A DNA stretch of 47,401 nucleotides, taken from the NCBI RefSeq assembly GCF_001419745.1, contig NZ_LIRJ01000175.1, positions 1 to 47,401 on the forward strand, given 5' to 3'. Below, piece by piece: positions 20,778 through 32,073 of this stretch. The stretch is from Streptomyces silaceus. Lineage in GTDB: Bacteria > Actinomycetota > Actinomycetes > Streptomycetales > Streptomycetaceae. The first letter of the stretch is position 1. Each line of letters begins with the position of its first letter. A program made the position numbers and the translations under genes. A model generated the notes under the pieces. It was not told where the DNA came from, did not search any database, and saw nothing but the letters and a program-made list of their open reading frames with translations.

Positions 20778-23132
20778 ATGGCGGAACAGATCGCCGACGG
20801 GTCCGCGCGGAGTGCGCGCGACGGCCACCTGAACACGGATTCCGTGCCGGGCAATTCATCGTCGGCGGAGGAACGTACGACGGGTGATCGGCGTGCCGCG
20901 CCCGACGAGCGGGTGCCGGGCGACGCCCACGCCTCCGCCGCGAACCGCGAGGCATTCGAGCGCACGGGGCTGCGGCAGGGCGGTCCGGGCAACCCCGGAC
21001 CGCCCGACACCGCCGTGAAGATCCTCGACCGCGGCTGGTCGGCGCCGCTGGTCGTCGGACCGCTCGCCGCACCGGCGCGCCCCGGCGGCGAGTTCGCCGT
21101 CGTGCAGGCCGCGGGGTCGGCCGGGCTCCCGGCCGTCGTCAGCGCCTTCGCCGAGCGGTCCTTCACGGAGCTCTCCGCCACCGCCGACGTCCCGCTGTGG
21201 CTGCGTACGTACGCCTTCCGGGACCCGGAGACCGGCAGGCGCCTGGCCGCACGGGCCGAGGACGCCGGGTTCGGGGCGCTGCTCCTCGGCCTCGGCGGCC
21301 GCGACGACGTCCTGCGGCGCGTCGCCGCGCCCGCCAACCTCGACACGCCCGGCCCGGTCGCCGACGTCCGCTCGCTCCTCGCCGAGCGCACCGACTGGGA
21401 CGACGTCGCCCGGCTGCGCGACGCCACCGCGCTGCCGCTGCTGGTCGCCGGTGTCGGCACGCCCGCCGAGGCACTGCGTGCCGTCGAGACCGGCGCAGAC
21501 GGGATCGTGGTCACCGACCTGGACGCCCTCGCCGAGATCGCGGCGTCCGTCGCCGACCGGTGCCCCGTGCTGCTGAGCGGTGGCGTGCGGCGTGGCGCCG
21601 ACGTCCTGACGGCGCTCGCCACGGGCGCCGACGCGGTCTTCGCGGGCCGCCCGGTCCTGGACGGCCTGCGGGCCGGCGGACGCGCGGGCGTGGCGGAGGC
21701 GCTGGACGGCCTCGTGCGCGAACTCGCGGAGGCGATGACGTTCACCGGCGCCGGCACCGTCGCGGACATCGGCCCCGGGCTGATCCGCACCGGACCGCGC
21801 CCCGTGGAGCCGGCCCCGGCGCGGACGAGCGCCGCGCGGCCGCTGCGGAAGTCCGAACTGCACGCCAGTGTCCGCGCCCCCGTCCTGGACACGATGACGT
21901 TCCTCAACGAGATCACCCACCGCTACCCGGAGGCGATCTCCTTCGCGCCCGGCCGTCCCTACGACGGCTTCTTCGACAACGAGCAGATCTTCGCGCATCT
22001 GCGCCGCTACCTCGATCACCTCGCGGAGCAGGGGAGTTCGCCGCAGGACATCCGCACCGCGATGTACCAGTACGGGCCGACGGCAGGTCAGATCCGCGAG
22101 CTCATCGCCGACTCACTGCGCGCGGACGAGCGCATCGACGTCCCCGCCGAGTCCATCGTGGTGACCGTCGGTGCGCAGGAGGCCATGCTCCTGGTGCTGC
22201 GCGCGCTGATCACCGGCCCCGACGACGTCCTCCTGGTCTCCAGCCCCTGCTACGTCGGCATCACCGGCGCGGCCCGCCTCCTGGACGTCGCGACGACGCC
22301 CGTCGAGGAGCGCGAGGACGGCCTGTGCTGCGCCGACCTGGAGGCGGCGATCCGCGCCGAGCACGCGCGCGGGCGCCGGCCCCGCGCCTTCTACGTCGTA
22401 CCCGACCACTCGAACCCGTCCGGCACGACCATGAGCCGCCGGACCCGGGCCGAACTCCTCGAACTCGCCACCCGGCACGGCATCCTGATCCTGGAGGACA
22501 GCCCCTACCGGCTGGTCAGCCCCGGGCCTCCGCTGCCGACGCTGAAGTCCCAGGACCGCGCACACACGGTCGTCCACCTGGGGTCCTTCTCCAAGACGGT
22601 CTTCCCGGGCGCCCGGCTCGGCTTCGTCGTCGCCGACCAGCCCGTCGTCGACGACACCGGCCGCACCGGTCTGCTCGCCGACGAACTCGCCAAGATCAAG
22701 AGCATGGTGACGGTCAACACCTCGTCGCTGAGCCAGGCCGCGGTGGCGGGCGCGCTGCTCGCGGCGGGCGGACGGATCTCCGAGCTGAACGAGGCGGCGG
22801 CAGGCTACTACGGCGACGCCATGCGGGCCACGCTGCGGGAGTTGGACACCCATCTGCCGCGGGACCGCAGGGAGGCCCTCGGGGTGCGCTGGAACGAACC
22901 CACCGGCGGGTTCTTCCTGACCGTGCGCGTGCCCTTCCGCGCCGACAACGAAGCGCTGATCCGCTCGGCGCAGGAGTTCGGCGTCATCTGGACACCCATG
23001 ACCTACTTCTATCCGGGCGGCGGCGGAGCGCACGGCATCCGCCTCTCGACCAGCTATCTGACGCCCGCTCAGATCACGGAGGGCACCGCGCGGCTCGCGC
23101 GCTTCATCGAGGCAGAGAGCGCGCGGCGCTAG
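20778..23132 (+). CDS. hpgT: HpgT aminotransferase with fused, degenerate Hmo-like domain
   Basis: The protein has 784 residues, far longer than stand-alone HpgT (about 440). Residues about 60-330 align with Hmo but are decayed. Where Hmo has LPLVLKGV and SNHGGRQLDG, this protein has LPLLVAGV and then VVTDLDAL: the catalytic Lys is gone and about 13 residues including His and Arg are deleted around residues 246-247. The phosphate-binding end (VLLSGGVRRGADVLTALATGADAVFAGRP) remains. Residues about 350-784 are a fold-type I PLP aminotransferase with the Schiff-base Lys606 in SFSKTVFPGARLGF. That part should transaminate 4-hydroxybenzoylformate to Hpg and 3,5-dihydroxyphenylglyoxylate to Dpg. 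Hmo-HpgT fusions are recalled from ramoplanin/enduracidin-type clusters. The first about 55 residues are disordered and Ser/Ala/Asp-rich. Confidence 0.93.
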   Translation: MAEQIADGSARSARDGHLNTDSVPGNSSSAEERTTGDRRAAPDERVPGDAHASAANREAFERTGLRQGGPGNPGPPDTAVKILDRGWSAPLVVGPLAAPARPGGEFAVVQAAGSAGLPAVVSAFAERSFTELSATADVPLWLRTYAFRDPETGRRLAARAEDAGFGALLLGLGGRDDVLRRVAAPANLDTPGPVADVRSLLAERTDWDDVARLRDATALPLLVAGVGTPAEALRAVETGADGIVVTDLDALAEIAASVADRCPVLLSGGVRRGADVLTALATGADAVFAGRPVLDGLRAGGRAGVAEALDGLVRELAEAMTFTGAGTVADIGPGLIRTGPRPVEPAPARTSAARPLRKSELHASVRAPVLDTMTFLNEITHRYPEAISFAPGRPYDGFFDNEQIFAHLRRYLDHLAEQGSSPQDIRTAMYQYGPTAGQIRELIADSLRADERIDVPAESIVVTVGAQEAMLLVLRALITGPDDVLLVSSPCYVGITGAARLLDVATTPVEEREDGLCCADLEAAIRAEHARGRRPRAFYVVPDHSNPSGTTMSRRTRAELLELATRHGILILEDSPYRLVSPGPPLPTLKSQDRAHTVVHLGSFSKTVFPGARLGFVVADQPVVDDTGRTGLLADELAKIKSMVTVNTSSLSQAAVAGALLAAGGRISELNEAAAGYYGDAMRATLRELDTHLPRDRREALGVRWNEPTGGFFLTVRVPFRADNEALIRSAQEFGVIWTPMTYFYPGGGGAHGIRLSTSYLTPAQITEGTARLARFIEAESARR

Positions 23133-23195
23133 CCGCGCCGCGGTGCCGAAGGGGCGTTCTGACGACAAGAGCGTTCTCACCAAAGGAGCACGACA

Positions 23196-23260
23196 GTGAA
23201 CGGCGACATCAGCGTGCGACGACCGCGCAGCAAGCCGCGTATGTGGGGGTGGACCTTCCG

Positions 23261-23264
<4 letters not shown>
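23196..23264 (+). CDS. Possible 22-codon leader ORF coupled to dpgA
   Basis: A GTG at 23196 lies seven bases after AAAGGAG, the best ribosome binding site in this region. The frame encodes 22 residues, basic and Trp-rich near the end (contains SVRRPRSKPRMWGW), and stops at TGA 23262-23264. That stop overlaps the ATG of dpgA at 23261 (ATGA). It could be a translational-coupling leader peptide. Alternatively, a sequencing or real frameshift may separate a good ribosome binding site from the true dpgA start. No homologue is known to me. Confidence 0.4.
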
Positions 23265-26618
<3,354 letters not shown>

Positions 26619-26630
26619 GGGGACACCGCG

Positions 26631-27446
26631 ATGCCGATCGCCCGGGTCAACGGAATCGGGCTCAACTACGACGAGTACGGCACCGGAGACCCGGTCGTCA
26701 TGGTCACCGGCACCGGCGCCCCCGGCCGGATGTGGCGCACGCACCAGGTGCCCGCCCTGACGGTGGCGGGCTACCGGGTCATCACGCTCGACAACCGGGG
26801 CATCCCGCCCAGCGACCCCTGCCCGGACGGCTTCACCCTCGCCGACATGGCGGCGGACGTCGCCGGCCTCATCGAGAGCCTGGGCGTGGGCGCGTGCCGG
26901 GTCGTGGGCTACTCCCTCGGCGCGATCGCCGTCCAGGAACTGCTCCTGGCCCGCCCCGACCTCGTACACCAGGCCGTCCTCATGGCCACCAGCGGCCGCA
27001 CGGACGCGCTCACCGCCGCCATGACCGCCGCCGACATCGAACTCAGCGACGGCGACGGCAAGTTGCCGCCACGCTTCGCCGCGTACGTACAGGCACTCCA
27101 GAACCTCTCGCCGCACACGCTGGGCGACGAGGAGCGGCTGCGGGACTGGCTCGCGGTCTTCGAGATGTCGGCCGTCGACCGGTCGGGCGTGCGCGGCCAG
27201 CTCGGCCTCCAGCTGATCCCCGACCGGCTGTCCGCCTACCGGCGCATCAGCAGGCCGTGTCTGGTGATCGGCTTCCAGGACGACCTCGTCATCCGCCCGC
27301 AGCGGTCCCGCGAGGTCGCCGAGAGCATTCCCGGCAGCACCTACGCGGAGATCCCGGGGTGCGGCCACTACGGATATCTGGAGAATCCCGCGGCCGTGAA
27401 TTCGGCGATCACGGATTTCTTCACCGGCCAACAGCCGCGCCCTTGA
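26631..27446 (+). CDS. Alpha/beta hydrolase
   Basis: The protein has 271 residues. The fold is clear: nucleophile elbow GYSLG with Ser95, a strand-6 acid in GFQDDLVI (Asp217 or 218), and the catalytic His246 in GCGHYGYLE. The oxyanion region VTGTGAPGRMW and DNRGIPPSD match the epoxide-hydrolase/chloroperoxidase-like class. It follows dpgC after 12 bp, so it is in the same operon, where many clusters carry dpgD. It could be a thioesterase acting on acyl-CoA or carrier-bound intermediates, or a hydrolase that trims or releases the peptide. Similar hydrolases occur in ramoplanin/enduracidin-type clusters without firm function. Confidence 0.85.
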   Translation: MPIARVNGIGLNYDEYGTGDPVVMVTGTGAPGRMWRTHQVPALTVAGYRVITLDNRGIPPSDPCPDGFTLADMAADVAGLIESLGVGACRVVGYSLGAIAVQELLLARPDLVHQAVLMATSGRTDALTAAMTAADIELSDGDGKLPPRFAAYVQALQNLSPHTLGDEERLRDWLAVFEMSAVDRSGVRGQLGLQLIPDRLSAYRRISRPCLVIGFQDDLVIRPQRSREVAESIPGSTYAEIPGCGHYGYLENPAAVNSAITDFFTGQQPRP

Positions 27447-27542
27447 CGGCGGTTCTCCTGGACGGCCTTGTCGGCCCAGAAACGTCCCGTTAGCGTGAAA
27501 CACGTCCTGCCAGTGACACGATAGAAAACGATCGGAGTGGAC

Positions 27543-27767
27543 ATGCCGAACCCGTTCGACGACGAAAACGGCACCTTTCTGGTTCTCGTCAACGACGAGA
27601 ACCAGCATTCGCTCTGGCCGGCCTTCGCCGAAGTGCCCGCCGGGTGGCAGACCGTGTTCGGGGAAGACACGCGCAAGGCCTGCCTGGAGTACATCGAGGA
27701 GCACTGGAAGGACATGCGACCCAAGAGCCTCATAGCCGAGATGGAGAAGTTCGAAGCCGCCGGCTAG
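27543..27767 (+). CDS. MbtH-like protein
   Basis: The protein has 74 residues and starts at ATG 27543 after GGAG. MbtH-like proteins bind NRPS adenylation domains and are needed for their folding or activity. The signature is nearly complete: [20 protein letters not shown], then [17 protein letters not shown]. The usual Tyr before SLWP is His here. The gene sits 96 bp after the hydrolase gene and 42 bp before the ABC transporter. It most likely serves the four A domains of the NRPS, which look MbtH-dependent by family. Confidence 0.97.
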   Translation: MPNPFDDENGTFLVLVNDENQHSLWPAFAEVPAGWQTVFGEDTRKACLEYIEEHWKDMRPKSLIAEMEKFEAAG

Positions 27768-27809
27768 CCGGCCGCCACCCGGCAATCACAACGAAAACAG
27801 GAGGTTTTC

Positions 27810-30032
27810 GTGGCAATACTCGGCGGACCGGGGCCGGTATTGATGCGCGGTATGGGGCCGGACGACGAGTCCGTGACCAGGCAGCAGATAAAGCCCGGCA
27901 CGGCACAACGAATCCTCCCCTACGCGAAACCGTACCGACTCAAGATCGTGCTCCTCCTGGCCGTCACCGCGCTGAACGCGGGCAACGTGGTGGCCACGCC
28001 CATCCTGTTCAAGGCCCTCATCGACAACGGCATCATGAAGGGCGACACCTCGGTGGTCGTCTGGATCTCCGTCGTGGTCGCCGCGCTCGCGCTGCTCAGC
28101 GCGGGCCTCGGCTTCGCGGAGGCCTGGTACTCCGGGCGTGTCAGCGAAGGTCTCATCTACGACCTGCGCACCAAGATCTTCGACCATGTGCAGCGCCAGC
28201 CACTGGCGTTCTTCACCCGCGCCCAGACCGGCTCCCTCGTCAGCAGGCTCAACACCGACGTGGTCGGCGCCCAGCAGGCGGTGACCTCGCTCCTGTCGAC
28301 CGTCGCGTCCGCCGGACTGACCCTGGTCCTCGTCCTCGGCGCGATGTTCTACCTGTCCTGGGTCGTCACCCTGGTCTCCCTGATCGTGATCCCGCTGTTC
28401 ATCCTGCCGGGCCGCCTCGTCGGCCACCGGCTCCAGCGGATCATGCGCGAACACATGCAGGTCAACGCCGAGGTCGGCTCGTTCATGCACGAGCGCTTCA
28501 ACGTGACCGGCGCGCTGCTGGCCAAGCTCTACGGCCGCCCCGCCGCCGAGACCGGCATGTTCTCGGGACTGGCCGCCAAGGGACGCGACCTCGGCATCCT
28601 CGCGGCCGTGTACAGCAAGCTGCTCTTCCTGTCGATGACGCTCGTGGGCGCCCTGGCCATCGCACTCGTGTACGGCGTGGGCGGCGGGCTCGCCATCGAC
28701 GGCACGTTCCAGATCGGCACGCTGGTCGCCCTCGCCACGCTGCTCACGCGGCTGATGGGGCCGATCAACCAGCTCGCCGGAGCCCAGGCGAGCGTGCTGA
28801 CCGCGCTCGTCAGCTTCGACCGGCTCTTCGAGATCCTCGACCTCAAGCCGCTGATCTCCGAGAAGCCCGGCGCGAAGCCGCTGCCCGCCGCGACGGCCAC
28901 GGTCGACGCACGGACGTCCCCGGACGCCGCCAAGGGCGCTCCCGACGACACCCGTCGGGCCCCGGAGATCCAGTTCGACGGGGTGTCCTTCCGCTACCCG
29001 AAGGCCGCCGACGTCTCGCTCGCCTCACTGGAGTCCATCGCCCTGCCGATGCAGGAGCGCACCCAGAACACCTGGACCCTGCGCGACCTGAGCTTCACCG
29101 CGCCGGCGGGCAAACTGACCGCCCTGGTCGGCCCGTCCGGGGCCGGCAAGACGACCATCACCCACCTGGTGCCGCGCCTCTACGACCCCGTGGAGGGCGC
29201 CATCCGGATCGGCGGACAGGACATCCGCGACGTCACGCTGGAGTCGCTGAACCAGACCGTCGGCATGGTCACCCAGGACGCGCACCTCTTCCACGCGACC
29301 ATCCGCGACAACCTCACGTACGCACGGCCCGGCGCGACCGAGGAGGAACTGGTCGAGGCGTGCAAGGCGGCCCAGATCTGGGAGCTGATCGCCTCGCTGC
29401 CCGACGGCTTCGACACCGTCGTCGGCGACCGCGGCTACCGGTTCTCCGGCGGCGAGAAGCAGCGCGTGGCCATGGCCCGCCTGCTCCTGAAGGCCCCGCC
29501 GATCGTCGTGCTCGACGAGGCCACCGCCCACCTGGACTCCGAGTCCGAGGCCGCCCTGCAACGCGCCCTGAAGACCGCGCTGCGCGGACGCACCTCCCTC
29601 GTGATCGCCCACCGGCTCTCCACGATCCGCGACGCCGACCAGATCCTGGTCGTCGACAAGGGCCGGGTCCAGGAACGCGGCACGCACGAGGAACTGATGC
29701 TGCTCGACGGGCTGTACGCGGAGCTGTACCGCACACAGTTCTCCCGGCAGCCGTCCACGAACGGCGACGCGCCGGTGCCCGAGCCGGTCGGCGGCCCGCC
29801 CGGACCCGTCCTGCACGGCGGTGCCATGCAGGCCGGACCGCCCGGCGGCTTCCCGGGCCCCGGTGGCCAACGCCCGGCCCCGGGGGTGTACTTCGCCCCG
29901 CCCGGCGCGGGACCCGGCGGACCGGGTGGCGGTCCCGGTGGCCCGGGAGGACCCGGAGGCCCGGGCGGCCCCGGACCTGGACCCGGCTACGGTCCGGGCC
30001 CGGGTGGTCCGCCGCCCGCGGACCCGGGGTGA
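27810..30032 (+). CDS. ABC exporter (fused TMD-NBD) with Gly/Pro-rich tail
   Basis: The protein has 740 residues, starting with GTG 27810 after AGGAGG. It is a half-transporter: about six membrane helices (residues about 45-320), then a nucleotide-binding domain with Walker A GPSGAGKTT (about 445), Q-loop VTQDAHLF, signature FSGGEKQR, Walker B IVVLDEATAHLD and H-loop VIAHRLS. It should act as a homodimer exporting the peptide and perhaps giving self-protection. Similar exporters accompany glycopeptide and ramoplanin-type clusters. A loop of about 35 residues rich in Ala/Pro/Asp precedes the NBD. After about residue 650 an 88-residue tail consists largely of GPG/GGP repeats ending in PADPG. 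The tail is not part of the family fold and is encoded by repetitive GC-rich DNA at about 29,900-30,020. Confidence 0.92.
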   Translation: MAILGGPGPVLMRGMGPDDESVTRQQIKPGTAQRILPYAKPYRLKIVLLLAVTALNAGNVVATPILFKALIDNGIMKGDTSVVVWISVVVAALALLSAGLGFAEAWYSGRVSEGLIYDLRTKIFDHVQRQPLAFFTRAQTGSLVSRLNTDVVGAQQAVTSLLSTVASAGLTLVLVLGAMFYLSWVVTLVSLIVIPLFILPGRLVGHRLQRIMREHMQVNAEVGSFMHERFNVTGALLAKLYGRPAAETGMFSGLAAKGRDLGILAAVYSKLLFLSMTLVGALAIALVYGVGGGLAIDGTFQIGTLVALATLLTRLMGPINQLAGAQASVLTALVSFDRLFEILDLKPLISEKPGAKPLPAATATVDARTSPDAAKGAPDDTRRAPEIQFDGVSFRYPKAADVSLASLESIALPMQERTQNTWTLRDLSFTAPAGKLTALVGPSGAGKTTITHLVPRLYDPVEGAIRIGGQDIRDVTLESLNQTVGMVTQDAHLFHATIRDNLTYARPGATEEELVEACKAAQIWELIASLPDGFDTVVGDRGYRFSGGEKQRVAMARLLLKAPPIVVLDEATAHLDSESEAALQRALKTALRGRTSLVIAHRLSTIRDADQILVVDKGRVQERGTHEELMLLDGLYAELYRTQFSRQPSTNGDAPVPEPVGGPPGPVLHGGAMQAGPPGGFPGPGGQRPAPGVYFAPPGAGPGGPGGGPGGPGGPGGPGGPGPGPGYGPGPGGPPPADPG

Positions 30033-30094
30033 CGGTGACGCCTCGGGACGCCTCCACCGGGCACCCGTACAACTCACCATGAACCACCACGGAT

Positions 30095-30136
30095 CACGGC
30101 ATCCGCGACGCGGCTTCACGCGTCGCGGATGCCGTG
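30095..30136. terminator. Perfect 18-bp hairpin after the ABC transporter
   Basis: Arms CACGGCATCCGCGACGCG (30095-30112) and its exact complement (30119-30136) flank a six-base loop, GCTTCA. It begins 63 bp after the transporter stop codon. The symmetry would allow termination in either direction, and it divides the biosynthetic operon from the kinase/NRPS part. Confidence 0.85.
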
Positions 30137-30483
30137 CTGCCGGTTCCGGCCCGGCACGGACGGCGCGGCGGTAGCCTGGACGGCGTATGCGTTTCGCGCA
30201 GGGCCGCGGCGGACCGTGACCAGTGTGGTGACCCCAGCTCGACCGGCCTGGTCAGCCATGATCCGCTCCCGCCGCCCGCCCCTGCCGGTCGCGACGCACC
30301 GAGTACGGGTCGTTCGGGCCGTCGAGGCCCTGGGGATCGTTCGGGGGGTGAGCGGTGAGGGGCCCACGAGTACGCCGACATCGACATCCCGTCACGCATC
30401 CGAGCGGTCGCCCCGCGCCCCGGGACCACCGTGCCGGCGCCCGCGACCGACCCCGGGTACCGGATCCGACGATGTGATGTGAG
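30137..30483. other. Intergenic region before the histidine kinase, no gene supported
   Basis: These 347 bp contain short open frames on both strands, none with a ribosome binding site, codon bias or recognisable motif. A partner response regulator would be expected beside the kinase, but I see no receiver or winged-helix remnant in any frame. Presumably the region holds the kinase promoter. Confidence 0.45.
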
Positions 30484-31812
30484 ATGCCGATGCGTCTGCC
30501 CAGCTCGTCCCGCGCGGCCCGGTTCCGGGCCTGGGCCGTCTCCCGCCTCCTGCCCAAACGGGTCCGCATGCGGCTCACGCTGCTCTACGGATCGCTGTTC
30601 GTCCTCTCCGGCGCGGTCCTGCTGACGATCACCTACCTGCTCGTCAGCCGCTCCAACGGCATGTTCGTCTTCAGCCGCGACCGGTCCGGCGGACCCGCCG
30701 ACGCGGGCGTCCACATGTACGAGGGAAGCAGCTCGTCGGCCGTCCTGAACCGCTTCGCCGAAGCGCAGCGCGAACAGGCCATGCGCCAGCACGACCTGGA
30801 GATGAACCGCCTGCTCATCGAGTCGGGCGTCGCCCTGGCCATCATGTCGGTCATCGCGATCGGCCTCGGCTGGTTCGTCGCGGGCCGCGTCCTGCGGCCC
30901 CTGCGCACCATGAACACCACCATCCAGCGGATCTCCGCGCACAACGTGCACGAACGCCTCGCCGTCGAGGGCCCGGACGACGAACTGAAGGGTCTGGCCG
31001 ACACCGTCGACGGACTCCTGGGCCGTCTGGAGGGCGCGCTCGACTCCCACAAACGCTTCGTGGCCAACGCCGCCCACGAACTGCGCACACCCCTGACCGT
31101 CGAACACGCGCTCCTGGAGGAGTCGCTGATCGACCGCGACGCCACCGTCGACTCGTTCCGCTCCAACTTCGAGCGGCTCCTGGTCCTCAGCCAGCAACAG
31201 GCGCGCCTCCTGGAGTCGCTGCTCACCCTCTCCAGCAGCGAACGCGGACTCGACCGCCGCGAACCGCTGGACCTGGCGGAGCTCGCGGGCAAGGCGGTGC
31301 TCGGCTGCCGCGAGAAGGCGGAGCAGGCGGGGCTGCGGCTGGACGCCGCCACCGGACCCGCCGCCACCCGGGGCGACAGCGCCCTCGTCGAGCGCCTGGT
31401 CGCCAACCTCCTGGACAACGCCATCGGTTACAACGTGCCCGACGGATGGGTGAGCATCGCGACCCGCGTCGAGGGCGAGCACGGCGTCGTCCGCGTGAGC
31501 AACTCCGGCATCGTCGTACCGCCCGACCGGGTGGGCCGCCTGTTCGAGCCCTTCCAGCGGCTCGACCGCACGGCGGGCGACGGCCACCACGGCCTCGGCC
31601 TGTCGATCGTGCGCTCCATCGCCGCCGCCCACGGCGCGACCCTGAACGCCCACGCGAGGCCGGGAGGAGGCCTGGTCGTGGAGGTCGGCTTCCCGCTGGA
31701 GTCGACGGACCGGCCGTCCGCCGCCCACCACGACGCGTCCGCCGGACAGCTCGGCGGACCGCCCCAACTGCCCCCGGAAACCGTGACGGTCGGCACGGCG
31801 GGCCCGCGTTAG
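30484..31812 (+). CDS. Sensor histidine kinase (orphan)
   Basis: The protein has 442 residues. Two membrane helices, about residues 33-56 (LTLLYGSLFVLSGAVLLTITYLL) and about 112-136, flank a short extracytoplasmic loop of about 55 residues with Gly/Ser and Gln/Arg-rich parts. HAMP follows, then the H-box FVANAAHELRTPLT with phospho-acceptor His198. The N-box NLLDNAIGYN and G-box HHGLGLSIVRS are intact, so it should be active. The C-terminal 30 residues are a Pro/Gly-rich tail. No response regulator is adjacent. In glycopeptide-type clusters a VanS-like or cluster-specific kinase often senses the cell envelope or the antibiotic. The weak ribosome binding site (GTGAG) leaves ATG 30484 or 30490 as the start. 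Confidence 0.9.
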   Translation: MPMRLPSSSRAARFRAWAVSRLLPKRVRMRLTLLYGSLFVLSGAVLLTITYLLVSRSNGMFVFSRDRSGGPADAGVHMYEGSSSSAVLNRFAEAQREQAMRQHDLEMNRLLIESGVALAIMSVIAIGLGWFVAGRVLRPLRTMNTTIQRISAHNVHERLAVEGPDDELKGLADTVDGLLGRLEGALDSHKRFVANAAHELRTPLTVEHALLEESLIDRDATVDSFRSNFERLLVLSQQQARLLESLLTLSSSERGLDRREPLDLAELAGKAVLGCREKAEQAGLRLDAATGPAATRGDSALVERLVANLLDNAIGYNVPDGWVSIATRVEGEHGVVRVSNSGIVVPPDRVGRLFEPFQRLDRTAGDGHHGLGLSIVRSIAAAHGATLNAHARPGGGLVVEVGFPLESTDRPSAAHHDASAGQLGGPPQLPPETVTVGTAGPR

Positions 31813-31921
31813 TCCTCGTCGGCGACGATTCCCCGAAGGCGCCACCGCGGACGGTCGCGCCATTTTCCCCCCGGGCATAGCATCGAATTCACCGCGTATG
31901 TTCCGCGCCCGCCCGCCGCGC

Positions 31922-31950
31922 GTCCAAGTGCGCAAACCGCGCGGTTGGAC
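31922..31950. promoter_or_regulatory. StrR-family type operator upstream of the NRPS gene
   Basis: GTCCAA at 31922-31927, 17 bases, TTGGAC at 31945-31950, followed closely by another TTGGAC half-site at 31955-31960. Half-sites and spacing are identical to the hpgT site. It lies about 124 bp upstream of the NRPS start codon. The rest of 31813-32073 shows no gene. Confidence 0.82.
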
Positions 31951-32073
31951 ACCGGTTGGACGGCTCGGAATCCAGTGCCGGAAATGAGTACGGTCCTGAG
32001 GCGTTCCTGATGCGTTTCTGCCCGAGTGGAGTCGAGGAATCAGCCGACGCGGAACGCTCGGCTAGGGGGAAAG

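Noticed and set aside
30137..30483. Possible decayed response regulator or small gene before the histidine kinase
   Set aside because: No receiver-domain Asp context or DNA-binding motif is visible in any frame, and codon use is not coding-like.
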